Below are positions 24,919-36,703 of a stretch of 64,000 nt of DNA, in pieces. The stretch is taken from positions 1 to 64,000 of the forward strand of contig MU278398.1 of assembly GCA_022385755.1 (NCBI GenBank), in the 5' to 3' direction. A program made the translations under genes and the position numbers. This stretch comes from Trametopsis cervina. Its lineage: Eukaryota > Basidiomycota > Agaricomycetes > Polyporales > Irpicaceae. The number at the start of each line of letters is the position of its first letter. The first letter of the stretch is position 1. Under the pieces are notes generated by a model. That model did no database searches. It worked only from the letters and a program-made list of their open reading frames with translations, and was not told the DNA's origin.

Positions 24919-25908
24919 GATGACGGTGGGCGTGAGGAGAAGACGGGCGATGGATGTGCGCCGCGACAGTGGTCTCAGGAAGTTGAGAATTGCAGTGAGA
25001 TGTGCTATATAATGGAGCGCGCGCATCCATTATTGTGAGAGGGGCAGGAAAGGGGAGCAGGTGATGGAAGCGCATGGCGTGCCGTATCTCTCACTGTATA
25101 GCTGTGATAGACACTCGGGTGATGGCCCATTCCCATGACTGTCCGTACAGATGACCGGAGCGGAGAACACAGAGTTTTAAGAGTTATAGTGAGCGTTGAT
25201 CTGTCACTGTCTGTCCGGGGCAGAAAGGGCCTGGCGACGGCCTGACGTGCAAGAGACGACTGGTCATGCAGAAGGCGTCAGCGCATCTGCAACGAAGTAG
25301 TGCAGCAGTGTGTACGTTACTGGATGATACATACTCGCGTCTCTGCCTTATCCCCATCACCCGCGCAACCCCGTATAGCAGGAAGGAGTTAGGTCGTCAT
25401 CCACGTATGCGCAGCCGATGCAGAGGCGTCTTGTCACCGACCTCGACCGTCGTCGTCTGCTATTTCAACCGTCAGGATTCGCCCAGACTGACGTCCCCTG
25501 TCGTTCTTTACAAGGTAATGTCGGAAGAACCTGTCTGCCACCGTTCATTCAGACGAGGAGAGTAACGGCTGAACCAGAAGTGTGTGATCTGCGCTTTGTA
25601 CACGCGTGCATTCGCGCGCATCGTGAGAGAGGTCTTGAGGGTGGAGCTGCCGAGTGCATTGTGGGCGAATTCTATCATGCCGATATCGCACAGAGGCAAG
25701 GATGGTGGTAAAGGATGAAGGCAACCTTATGCGTTCAGCTACTTGATAGACGCGGAGCAATCGAGGGGCAGCCATGTCGTTGCGGGGAGCAGCGTGCTAT
25801 CAACACTATTGTATCGAAAGATATAATCATCATTACACTCCCCAAAATATATACCACTTTCAAGCAAGCTAAGATACTGCGAGTAGAATGCAAGATCGAC
25901 GTATATGA
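24919..25908. other. Intergenic, no gene recognised
   Basis: This is the promoter of the permease on one side and the 3' region of copy B on the other. Overlapping ORFs around 25266-25775 show no family signal. Confidence 0.4.
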
Positions 25909-27346
25909 TCATTCCGTCGGAGACTCAAGGTCCTGCATATCGGGCGGATACCACATCTTCCATGCACCTCTCTCCTCCAAGATCGACTGACAAACTCTGA
26001 AAAGCTCGCCGTCGGCGCTGCGCATAGACCAGGTGATCAGCAACTTGCGCAGAGCAAGACGAACGGTCAATGACTTACAGAGTATCATCGCCGGGATGCG
26101 GCGGGAGCCCTACCTGCAGTTGGCGTGCCAAACTCCGAACGTGAGACAGTATAATCAGGATCTTTTCGTCGGCGACGGCGTATTTGTGCGCGAATTCGGG
26201 GTGCTGGTAGACTTCAACGCCAACCGAAATCTGGCAAAATGCGGGGGAACACTGATCCCAGGCATTGACATTGCACAGGGACGCAAGTTGCCAAAAAGTC
26301 ACGTAGCAAGGGTCGCCGAGTTTCCCAGCAGGAACGCGAACGCCATCGAGAGGCAAGCGTATCACCCAGCTGTGACGGTCAGCAATCCAACGGGGTTGGG
26401 AACGAAATGAGGAAGGGAGGCTGTAGTGTGGCGGGGGCTGATCAAGCCCGTGCCAGCTGTGTAGCTCAGAAGAGCCGTTTGTCATCTCCCAACCCCGTAG
26501 CCGATATTTCTGGACAAACGCTGGTTTTTCTTCGGACAGTCCTACGCATGTTGGAGTATGTAGGCCAAGCCGTCGTTCAAAGGTAGCGTAGGGGTAGAGC
26601 GAGTACGCGCGGTCAAAAGAAATTACGTTCATGACGATGGCTATACATATACAGAATGGCTCGTCAGCTATGGCAACATGTGGGATGCTGCACCTACTCG
26701 AATGGAAGTTCAGAATCACATCCATTGGCATATACCTTGCAGTGATAAGTTGTATCTTCCGCCTTGTTCCGTTGGCCTCGCCACCTGGAACATGCTTGTA
26801 AAGGTTGTACACGCCCTCCAGACCATGTATGGGTCTGTATTCATGAAGCCTGTTGACTCTTCGAATGGCCTCCTCGAAACTTATCCCCGGCTGTTGGTTC
26901 TGCGTGCGTGTATTCGGCTCGAACTGGTACCCAGCAGTGCCGATCAGCCACTGTCCGACCTCCAGCACCTTCTCCACCTTCACATACAGGTCGAGGTCGC
27001 TCTCTTCGTACACGACGCGTCCAAAGTACTGCAGTGCGTTCGACCCGGACACGAGGGCGCCAGTACGTGCTTGGAGTGAACGAAAGCCGAGCGGGTCGTC
27101 GAAAAAGCGGCGGAAGTGGGCATTGATGTCGAACACCGACGCAGAGTACGCCTGGACGACATTATGAAAGGCGCGACAAGTTTGTGCAAGTCGGGCAAGG
27201 GTACCAGGCGTGCAATGGGTGAGGATATGGTCGGTGACGTACGGGATGTTAAACGCGTACTCGAGGGCATTGCGTGACAGCGAGAAGGCAGAGAGGCGAC
27301 GGATGGCTTCGATATCCTCCGCGGCTGGTTCTGGGACGGTCGCCAT
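25909..27346 (-). CDS. F-box-like protein with nucleotidyltransferase-like motif (copy B)
   Basis: Minus-strand exons: 27346-26698, 26640-26079 and 26017-25909, giving 439 aa. The order of blocks is that of copy A: F-box-like ILTHCTPGTLARLAQTCRAF, then SGSNALQYFGRVVYEESDLD, and after intron 1 NVISFDRAYSLYPYATFERR. Then come PRWIADRHSWVIRLPLDGVR, GDPCYVTFWQLASLCN and the terminal ELFRVCQSILEERGAWKMWY. The start at 27346 gives MATVPEPAAED; the frame continues upstream but without another ATG before the hydrophobic stretch. It is much closer to copy C than to copy A, so B and C are the younger duplication. Function is unknown, as for copy A. Confidence 0.82.
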
Positions 27347-27883
27347 TGCTATTGAGACGAAGGAGGTGTAGAAGACGAGCGTGAGCAGCACTGCGAGCAG
27401 CCTGAGACTTGACGAGAACCAGGTGGTAGACCGCAGCGTGTCTTCCTCGTAGCCGAGTCGCTTTTAGTCCTCGTATTTCCCAGCTCAAGATCACGGGCAT
27501 CTGACATCACGCCGGATATCACCCTCCGTACGTTAACTCAAAAGTCTCCCTTTACCATCTCGGAGGAGGTCAGTCGCGCTGAGAGGAATGAGGATGGCAG
27601 TGCGGAGACAACATTCCTCATTGACGCTCTGGCGATGCGGGGATCAGCCATAATGCTTTACCGCATAGTCACATTCAAATGCACGATGAAAGGTTATGAA
27701 TCATTACACACAATTATAATCATATGTGTTACCCAGCCCTAGTGTACATGAAGAGCTCCTTCTGCTTTTTTTATATCCGAATCATGGAAGTCATAACGCG
27801 GTTCATTTGAGCAAACATCGAGCACGTACACCATGCTTTCGTCCCAGGCCCTCATCGATCCGAACGAAACCTGAAGTACTGCT
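27347..27883. other. Spacer between the tandem copies B and C
   Basis: This is the promoter of copy B and the 3' UTR of copy C. It is AT-rich around 27650-27730. No other gene is visible. Confidence 0.5.
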
Positions 27884-29410
27884 TTACCAATATCCGAGCA
27901 TCTCCACGAACTCATCATCCGCCGGCACACCTTTCTTTCTCTTTCTAGGTTGTGTGTGACTTTTCATCGCCGCTAAAGGTGCCTCGAATCGCTGCTGGTC
28001 GGGAGGATACCACATTTTCCATATATCTCTCTCCTCCAGGAGAGATTGACAAGCTCTGAAAAGCTCGTCATCCGCACTGCGCCTCGGACCGAGATCAGCA
28101 AGCTCAGCAATATAAACGGGCGGATAACGGCTCACAGTGTGTCATTATGGTCAAAGGGGAGCGGCGGCAGCCCCTCTCGCAGCTGTCGTACCATACTTCG
28201 GATGTGATACAGTATCTTTTTGACCTTTCCACCGATGATGGTGTATTTGTGCATGAATTCAGGTTTCGCGTATATTCGGAAAGAAACGGTAATATTGCAC
28301 CGTCTGGTGCACTGATACCGACTGAAGAGCTTACACTCGGGCGCAAGTTGCCAAAAGCTCACGTAGCACGGATCACCGAGCTTTCCAGCGGGTATACGAA
28401 CACCATTGAGAGGTAAGCGTATCACCCAGCTGTGACGGTCGGCAATCCAACGTGGTTGTGAATAGAATGAGGAAGGGTGCTCGATGTTGCATTGCGGCTG
28501 GGGTTCCTGATCCCGGAGTGGGACGTGCAGCTCAGGAGGACCGTGTGTGAAATCCCAACCCCGTATCCGATATTTCTGGAAAATATCTTCCTCACGTTCA
28601 TGGGTCGGTACATATGTAGGAGTTTGTAGGCCGAGCCGACGCTCGAAGGTAGCATAGGGATAGAGCGAGTATGCGCGATCATAAGAAATGATGTTCATGA
28701 CGATGGCTATATATACAGAATGGCTCGTCAGCTGCAGCAATGTGTAGGATGCTATACCCACTCGAGTGAAAGTGCAGAATCGTGTCCATTGGACTACGAA
28801 GTGTAGCGATCAGTTGTATCTTCCGCCTCGTTCCGTCGCCGCCGTCACTTTGGACCTGCTTGTAAAAATTGTATACGTCCTCCAGGCTATCAATAGGTCC
28901 GTAATCATCCGTCCAATGTGCATCTTCAACAGCCTCCTCGAAGACGACTCCCTGGGTTTGGTTCTGCGAGTGTGCATTCGGCTCAAACCCATACCCAGCG
29001 TGCTCATTCAGCCACTGCCCGACCTCCAGCACCTTTTCCTTCTTCACGTACAGATCTAGATCGCTCTCTCCGTACACGACGCGCCCAAAGTACTGCAGTG
29101 CGTTCGACCCGGACACGAGGGCGCCAGTACGGGCTTGGAGAGAACGGAAGTCGAGGGGGTTATCGAAAAAGCGGCGGAAGTGGGCATTGATATCGAACGC
29201 TGACGCGAAGTACGCCTGAACGACGTCGTGAGAGGTGCGACAAGTCTGTGCAAGCCGCACGAGGGTGCCAGGCGTGCAACGGGGGAGAATAAGTTCGCTA
29301 ATGTGTGGAATGTTGAACGCATACTCGAATGCATTGCGTGATAAGGAGAGGGCAGAGAGGCGGCGGATGGCTTCGGTGTCCTCTGCGGCTGGGCCTGGGA
29401 CTGTCGCCAT
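27884..29410 (-). CDS. F-box-like protein with nucleotidyltransferase-like motif (copy C)
   Basis: Minus-strand exons: 29410-28762, 28706-28136 and 28076-27884, giving 470 aa. Exon 1 has exactly the length of copy B exon 1 (649 nt). Key blocks are SGSNALQYFGRVVYGESDLD, NIISYDRAYSLYPYATFERR and ELFRACQSLLEERDIWKMWY. Copy C extends about 28 residues beyond the end of copy B with a basic cluster (QPRKRKKG) that could serve as a nuclear localisation signal, then DDEFVEMLGYW. All splice sites are canonical and the frame is open, so it looks functional. What it modifies or binds is unknown. Confidence 0.82.
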
Positions 29411-30028
29411 TGCTGTTGAGACGAAGGAAGAGTACGAGGCGAGTGTGAGCAGCTCAAGAGTGGACAAGACCTAGGTGGTGGGCCGCAGTGAGTCCTCCTC
29501 GTAGGCGTGGGTGTCCAAGCCGTTTGGTCTTCATATTCCCATCCCAAGAGCGTGTGGTCATCTGACGCACCCACGACGTACAGTGGAACGCCGGATACCA
29601 CTCCTGTGTGAATGTTGCCTCGGCAGGCTTCCCCTCCATACCATAACGTCGCGGGGGAGATCAGTAGCATTGATAGCGTTGACACGAGTGTCTGCGAGCT
29701 GGCTCAGACGAAGCTAAGGAAGGTCGAGTTCGTGGATGTGGTATGTGCGGAAACACATTTCTCATCAGCTGGGCGCCACAACGGCCAGCGTTTCCAAGTC
29801 CGAACCTGGGCTCGAAAACCAAACATAAACCATGCTTCAAGAGATACGACGTGATACACAAAGGTGCGCCTCCATCAGAGTAGGTCTACACAACAAAATA
29901 ACAGAATATAATAGTACAACATGTGCATTTTAGTACAACTTCAGAAGCTTCGCGACGCTCTCGTTTTCAGTCTTCCCAACGAGCGACTCGTTCAGGAGCT
30001 AAATCCGCAAAGGCGATTGACTCAGCAC
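29411..30028. other. Intergenic
   Basis: This contains the promoter of copy C and the 3' UTR of the glutamine synthetase-like gene. An A/T-rich tract lies at 29885-29930. No gene was found. Confidence 0.4.
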
Positions 30029-31614
30029 TCATTCCGCATGTACAGAAAGTTCACGACTCACCCCGTTCACGCTCAGATACCCTTCCACAAACTCCTCTCC
30101 AAGTAACGCCCTCACCTCTTTATCCGCCTTAAAGGCCTCTCTTGCCTCCTCAACGCTGTTCGGCATCCTCACCACTTCGCCCCCGTTCGGACCAAACGCC
30201 CTTCTCTCCTCCTCCCCCATTGCAAACGCCGCGCCTGAGTCGCAATCCCTCTGCACGAGCTGCACGCCCGCCTTGATAGCGCGCGCGCCGATGCCGAGCA
30301 AGCCAGCGAGCGCAACGTGCGGGTTGGCCGTTGCGTCCAGGGCCTTAACCTCGAAGTGGTGTCCGCCGCCGGACGTGCCATCCACACTGCGCGGAGAGCC
30401 GCACAGGCGCAGCGGGGCCTCGCGGTTATCGGAACCCCAGACAACGTACGTGCCGCCTGCCCAGATGCCGTCGAGCATGCGCGAGTAAGAAGCGGAGGTA
30501 GGAAGGGTGAGCGCAGTGAGTGCGGGGAGGTGTGTGAGGACGCCTTGGAGGAAGGATCGCTCGGAGGCCGTAAGAGTGGGCGCGAGCGCAGAGTCGGTAC
30601 GCGAGGCACTAGGTTTCTGCTCGGTGTCGTGCACCGAGATGTGCGCGTGCAGGCCGCTGCCACCTGTTGGGTCGTTTCGAGGGTGAGTTTAGAGGGGACG
30701 TGCGGGAAAGAGGGGCGTACAGCTGGTCGAGTGGATACGAGGCGCAAGCGTCGCACGGTAGTCATGCTTGCTCGCGATGTTCCTGATCGTCTCCGTAGTG
30801 AAGACAAGCGCATCTGCTGCTTCCAGCGGAGGAAGAGGACCAGTAATGACCTCATACTGTATAGTATAGACGTTGAGTATCATCTAACCTCTCTCAATCG
30901 GACGGAAACACTGACCTGGCCCGGAGCAGCCTCAGGATGCACCATCTGCAGCTCGACCCTCGCCATAAGCAGCGCATCTGAAATCTCTCGTACAATAACC
31001 GCCTCCTTCGTTCCCGTCAACAACTTGGCCGACGTGGTATAGTCTTCATTGTTCGCCGCCTCGAATGTGCCCTCGTTCTCGTCGAACGACTTGAGGAGGA
31101 TGAACTCCGTCTCAAATCCCACCAAGAACTGCACGCCCGCATCCCGTTCCGCTTCCTGAACGACCGACTTGAGCAGCGTCCGCGGACAGGTCGCCACCGT
31201 GAGCCCGCGTTGGGGGTGCGGTACCTTCTCCTGGAAGAACCCCATCACGCTCGCATGTCCAGGTGCGTAGGGGTTGATGCGGAAACTAGATGGATCGATA
31301 ACGTACAAGTACTCGCCAACGACGGTGAACCCAGGTGCGACCGCGAGCCCAACGATGCCCAGGATGGCCTTGGTAGTGGCGACGCCTGGCCGGGCGGTGG
31401 CGAGCAGCTTGGTTATATGCTGCCGCGGGACTATGCGGAAGCGAACAACATTGGTAAGATCTGCCCATTGGATACGGATGTACTCGATACCAAGCCTGTC
31501 GAGGAGGTGGATGTTGGTCAGAGAATGCTGCTCAAGAGGGGCCGAGCTGGGTTGGGCAGCGAGAATGGCGGGGGTGTATGTTACGCCATATGCATGTTCT
31601 GCGGTACCAGGCAT
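30029..31614 (-). CDS. Glutamine synthetase I-like protein, FluG C-terminal type
   Basis: Minus-strand exons: 31614-30916, 30856-30721 and 30663-30029, giving 489 aa. The GS beta-grasp and catalytic domains are complete: YIRIQWADLTNVVRFRIVP (N-terminal loop), VGFETEFILL (metal-binding glutamates), GSGLHAHISV (ammonium/glutamate site His), DNREAPLRL and FEVKALDATANPHVALAG. This is the prokaryote-like GS-I fold, as in the C-terminal half of Aspergillus FluG and related fungal proteins, not the eukaryotic GS-II of primary nitrogen assimilation. The N-terminal amidohydrolase domain of FluG is absent. Possible activity is ATP-dependent gamma-glutamyl ligation; the acceptor amine is unknown. Intron 1 begins GTCAGT. 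Confidence 0.88.
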
Positions 31615-32342
31615 GGTCGGTATGGTGCGTGGTACTGACTATACTGCAGGATCACTTGTCCGCCCTATGCTGAGTTGGTCAGAGATGAGAGATGGACATT
31701 GAGCGAGTATTTGAGTGCAGATGTACGCCGAACAGCCTCGTGATCCTGTGGCGCGCGCTATCATGCAGCTGTCCAGCGACATCCAACTAGAAGAGTATTA
31801 TTAATCGATATGGAATCGGAGGTACTTGTAACGTACGGCAATGCCCATGATATGCGCCGGCGGCAAGTCCTCGGGGACGGAGACCCAGGAAAGGTCGCGA
31901 GATGGCCTGGATTGTAAAGCTCGTCTCCGTTGAATAGCCAACTGTGCACTGTAGCATGTGGAGAGCACTGTGTTCCATCTTGATTGATGTCCTTTCAAGA
32001 GGCATACCTAATGCTACAGATAGGAGTGCATCTGCCAGTGACTGTATGCATGTGGTGATGGCTGGAAAAGAAACGAAGAAGCGCCCGCAGCTTCGTGGCG
32101 TTGCTCAGGCTATTCGCGGCAACTGAGTGGTCATTGGAGGCAAGGTGCGATGAATCCTATTACCAACATGTCGGTAGCGAGATGGACGCATCGTAAAAAC
32201 ACTACATTCCTCGATGATAGGGGCAGATAGAATGGAAGAATCAGTAATAACAGTACAAAGCTTCTATCACCCTCATTCTATTCGCCCTCGACAGAGGGCG
32301 CAGCACAGCACATTCTCTGTCTTTTTCAAACTGTCGACCAAC
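31615..32342. other. Intergenic
   Basis: This lies between the GS-like gene promoter and the P450 3' end. A minus-strand frame near 31801-31998 looks mildly protein-like (SWVSVPEDLPPAHIMGIAV), but I cannot attach exons or a family to it. It could be a decayed fragment. Confidence 0.35.
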
Positions 32343-34415
32343 TCAGCCCGCAGATCGCGGCCGCCCGTCAAGTCCCGCTTCATGAGCGAGACACTCCGCG
32401 AGACCCGACATACGCGGCGTAATCGTACACGTAAACGGTTTTGGCATGCTTGAGAGGAAGCACGAAGGATCAGCGGGAATTCACACACACATTAAGATAA
32501 CAGTTTGACGTACGTGATCAGCCCCTCTACAAATTCGACTTCCCAAGAGTCATTCGCATTTCCCGACTGACCCCTTGATATCGAGAGTTCGAACGCGGCC
32601 ACGGTGCACGCCGTGTGGATGAATACCATCTCCTCCGCAAGGTGCCTCCCCGGGCACACACGTCTTCCGAACCCAAACGCGCGCGTGGAGCGGAAACCAG
32701 GCTTGCTCCTTCCTAGAGCAGGGTCAAGGAACCGCTCGGGGATGAACGACTCAGGGCTTTCGTATATGTTTGGATCATGGCTCATACCCCTATGCATGAA
32801 GAATTAGTACTTCGCATTCATTACATGAAACTAGCATACCAGATGTTAGGGACAACCGTAGTGTCGGCTGGGATATAGTAATCTCCATAATAATCGTCTT
32901 TGTTTGCTCGTTTTGCCACTCCTATAGACGAATCGTTAGTGCGCTTCACTGCGACATACAGAACACGAATACCTAACGGTACGATGGGGTACATCCTGAA
33001 CATCTCCTGTATACACGCCGATAGGTAAGGCAGGTGCGCCCGGTCCTCCAACGTGGGGAGGCGCTCTCGACCAACCACGGCAAGCATCTCCTCGTAGACG
33101 TGATGTTGGACTTCAGGGTGCAGGCACATGAGCATGATAAAAGTTGTCACTGCTGCTATCGTCTAACACAAAAATAGTTAGAGGTTAAGTCTGACGCGAT
33201 GTACAAGAACACGCACTGTATCGATGCCACCCGTGAAGAAGCTTACGGAGGACCAGGCGATAGCATCCCGCTCTTCGTCGTTCGGTGTTCCACCATGTGC
33301 ATTGATCAAAGAGGCTACATAGGAGGGTTGGGCCGTACCGCGGTTCTGAACATCCAAAGTCAGTGGAATGTGCGGTAGATAAATCGACGAATCATGCTTA
33401 CTACATCCGCCTCTACAATATTGTAAGGCCCGTACACAAATTCGTCGAGCTCCGCCCGCCAAGCTTTTGCCAGCCTTTTGAATCCCATCCCGGGGAGCCA
33501 CTCTGGTAGATGTTTCACTAATAAAATGAATCGAACCATTCACATCTAATCTAACACCGCACGAAACCCATCGGCACTCACAGAAAGGCAAGTAGTCCAC
33601 CGCCCATGCATTCGCAACAGCAACGCTGTTGAACACCTGGTGCGACCGCTCAGCCATGGTGATGTACGGAAATTCATCCGTCGAGCACACCCGGCCGAAG
33701 CATATTTGCACAAGCGTCTCGCTGATCGCCGACCGCACGCCGTGGTACCATTCGTCTGGTGTCTGGAGAAGGCGCGAGAGTAGACGGTGCGCACTCTGCT
33801 CCTGGGTAGCTTGCAGGGAGCGCACCGCGCTCGGATTGACGGCGTTGTTGAGAAGCTTGCGGTAGTAGCTGTGGCGTGGCCCGGAGGGGTGCAGTGAGAT
33901 CGCTCTATTCCACCCAACGCTAATATACACATAGCGCGGATCGACCGTGGGTTTGCGGAGGCGTGGGTGAGTGAATACCGCGCCCAAATAAGCATAACTG
34001 ATAAGTCGACTGACAGCTCTGCACCCATGACGATGTTGTGCGACCGGTCACTATAGTTTTGACCCCGGCGTTCGAAGAATTCGACAGCGAGCTCATGAGA
34101 GCTTATCAGAATCGTGGACTTGCCAAACCGTTCGTAGTACACGATGGGCCCTGGAGATTGCAGCGGCGAGACGTCCGTGAGCGAGGCTATTTTGGTGATA
34201 GCGTGATGAAATATTCGCCACATACCGTACTTCTCTGACAGCCTCCTGTGCGCCTTCCAATCTCGTGGATCTGGTACTTGAAAGATGTTGCTGAGGAAGG
34301 GCCAGCGTTTGGGCCCTGGAGGGAGTGGCCGGCGGTGCGGATTGCTTCTGCGTCTCTGCCACGCATAGAAGGCGGCGCAGACGCCGAACATAGCCAGGTA
34401 AATACTGATCCACAT
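32343..34415 (-). CDS. Cytochrome P450 monooxygenase
   Basis: Minus-strand exons: 34415-34226, 34150-34015, 33919-33582, 33517-33402, 33345-33217, 33162-32973, 32921-32840, 32789-32514 and 32448-32343, giving 520 aa. The N-terminal membrane anchor (IYLAMFGVCAAFYAWQ) is followed by the proline hinge RPLPPGPKRWP. The I-helix has FTGGIDTTIAAVT (oxygen-binding threonine), the K-helix EMFR (ExxR), and the heme loop is FGFGRRVCPGRHLAEE with the ligand cysteine. The small last exon restores the usual terminal strand KPFTCTITPRM; reading past its splice donor would stop early. It is an ER-bound class II enzyme needing NADPH-P450 reductase. Its substrate is unknown; the family is very large in Agaricomycetes (lignin-derived aromatics, terpenoids, xenobiotics). 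A TATA-like tttataatc lies at about 34528-34536. Confidence 0.92.
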
Positions 34416-36060
34416 TGCTTGTTCGAGTCGAACGACAATGCTAACACGGGTCTTGATGCGAGGAAATTGTCCAGGTGGACGGCTTGCTTTAAGGACTTGG
34501 ACGAGACGGCGGTGATGCAGCGGGAGGGATTATAAATCCAGCCAACGAGCGAAATCTGTCCTAGGAGCTGCGAGGATGGCTTGCTCAGGGTGACAGGTTT
34601 GAAAGAGGAGACATGGTGCGGCTGCAGACAGACAGAACTTAAACGCATTGAACGCCAAAACAAGCCATCGTTATATTCGAGAAGGCGATGTAAAACGGTA
34701 GCCCCACGGAATCCAATAGGCCGCCACAAACTATGAGGATACCCGAAATGGTGTGTGAGATACGGTGGCAGTAGGGTCCGATATCCACCTGAGCCAGGTG
34801 AGTACAGTTCGCGATTCAGATTGAGTGATTAGACGCACCTGATTGTGTGTGGGAGCTGTTGGGGCAACGCTGCGCGCGGGTAAAGCATCTCGAAGGCCAT
34901 GCTGGATGCGATGACCACGCAGCGCAGCGAATAGCATCAACATCGTCCGTGCATGTCGGTTGAACTCGAGTTGAATAACAACATGTCGCCCATGTACTGT
35001 CTGAATGACCGAAGGCGAGCGACGCGGGTGCGATCAGGGCCCGAGGGTCCGAGGCTGAGCGTTGATTGTCCATTCCGGTCACAGCGGGCATGCTTGCTGC
35101 ATGGTGAACATCAGTATCTGCCGTGTTTGTAGCCAAGAATGGGATCTGCGGGAAACAGAACAGTCGAGACTCACTTTGGGTGGCTCACGAAGGAGTGTTC
35201 TATGGACGGGAGCTGTGAGACGGCGTTCTCTCTCAATCGCGTGGGGACTTCAAGGAATAGAGGAGAAACCGGTTCCAGCCAGCGCCTAGGGCAGGGATGA
35301 TTGCCTATAGAGTCTGGCAGATGTACAAAGCATTCAGGGTTTTGACAGTACGTTTTTCAAGTTCTGTGGTTCAGAACGACTAGCAGCTGTAGCAGTGTAA
35401 GAGCTGAGCGACGGAGATGGTTGTAAACAGTCATTGTAGCACTTACGTTACAAGGACAAAGACGGTCGAAACGGCTATGTTGAGATCATGAATGCGCCAT
35501 CCAGTTGTGGTTCTTTACGCCGCCAGAACACTCCATCCGCGACGCGAGTCACCTGGGATAGGTTTGATATTCGATAATGATTGGTCAAATCCCCAACCTC
35601 AGCGGGACTTACGTCGCCTGTGGACAGCCTTGGGAGAGTCGTTTCTCCCACAAGCCTAGAATGGAGCAGCACGATGCCGGTTTTGCACACCTATTGTTCA
35701 GGTTTTGGATTGCTACGCATGGTGATGATACTGGAGAAAAAAGTTAGTATATGGGCCGTGGGACGGCGTGAGTGAGTTTCACAATCACATGACAGACCAT
35801 CCAATCATTATGACGGAGTGTAGTCGCACCTACTGGTGTCAGACTTAGGTGCCCAAGCCAGTTAAAATCCTATTGTGGGCCGCAGTGTGAACATCCTGAG
35901 TACTATTTACAATACAAAAATCCGTAGTATATATTATCATATCAGTCCATAGCATCCAAGACACAAAAGTCCAAGCAGGCTAAAATAGTCCGTGTCCATG
36001 TTTCCTCAAAATACAGTTTAACAGAGGGTTGGAGCCAAACCCACTGTCGTCTACCCTTGG
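34416..36060. other. 1.6-kb intergenic region
   Basis: This holds the promoter of the P450 and about 1.4 kb in which no frame shows a motif or a splice-extended open frame. Small frames at 34731-35136 and 35475-35690 are unsupported. Confidence 0.4.
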
Positions 36061-36631
36061 CTAGACGACATTAACGGTGGTATTGACAATGTCTAGAATA
36101 GCCTGAGGACCAGCCTAAGAAAGACCTTTCAGTAACCGAGATGGGCGGGAGGAAGAAGGAACGGTTTACTCACACCCAAAAGGACAAAGTGCGAAACACT
36201 GAGGACGGCAGGGCCGGGCTGGAATGCGTTGGGGACATTGACTGTGAAGTTCTGATACGGCGGCTTGAAGCCCTGGCCAGGGACATTTTGGTAGTTGGGA
36301 GAGTAGGGGCCGTAATACAGTATGTTGCCGAGGACCTCTGACGGATCGAATTGGTCGCAAGAGCTCGACTGGAAGATCGTACAAGAGCGTAATGCTATCA
36401 CAATTGCAACGTCCGTCGACCCTGTCAGTGAATTCTGTAGAGAAGAGAACGGTGTCAGACTGTGGCTTGTGAATAGAGTGGGAATACAAGACATACGGGT
36501 TTGTCAACCTCGACAGTGATGTTCTGTCCATGCGTGAGGGTACTGCCTGGAGCTGGAGCACCAATGGCGATGCCCTGGGCGGCAGCGGCGACAGCGACAA
36601 CAAGAGGGAGTACGAGCGAGAAGAACTTCAT
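36061..36631 (-). CDS. Small secreted protein of an Agaricomycete family
   Basis: Minus-strand exons: 36631-36497, 36434-36174 and 36114-36061, giving 149 aa. Residues 1-20 are a signal peptide (MKFFSLVLPLVVAVAAAAQG). The mature part starts near PAPGSTLTHGQNITVEVDKP and continues with NSLTGSTDVAIVIALRSC. It has SCDQFDPSEVLGNILYYGPY and ends VNTTVNVV. Four cysteines and several N-glycosylation sequons (NIT, NFT, NTT) fit an extracellular beta-sandwich. I recognise the pattern only as a common Agaricomycete secreted family without known activity. The intron boundaries restore one frame, and the 5' TATA element at 36694 supports the model. Confidence 0.82.
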
Positions 36632-36693
36632 GGTAGTGTTGAGCTTCGAGTGGCGAGGGTGGGTGAGGTAACGAAAGACGACTAACAGAGCGT

Positions 36694-36703
36694 GCTTATA
36701 TGT
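36694..36703 (-). promoter_or_regulatory. Probable TATA box of the small secreted protein gene
   Basis: The minus strand reads ctacatataagcacg here, 63 bases before the ATG at 36631, followed by a pyrimidine-rich leader. Strong TATA boxes are typical of regulated genes for secreted proteins in fungi. Confidence 0.5.

Noticed and set aside
31801..31998. Minus-strand fragment SWVSVPEDLPPAHIMGIAV
   Set aside because: It looks mildly protein-like, but no start, flanking exons or family could be assigned.
20586..34415. Secondary-metabolite cluster (MFS exporter, P450, hydrolase, regulator)
   Set aside because: No backbone synthase (PKS, NRPS, terpene cyclase) is present and unrelated genes separate the members; the co-occurrence is not enough.
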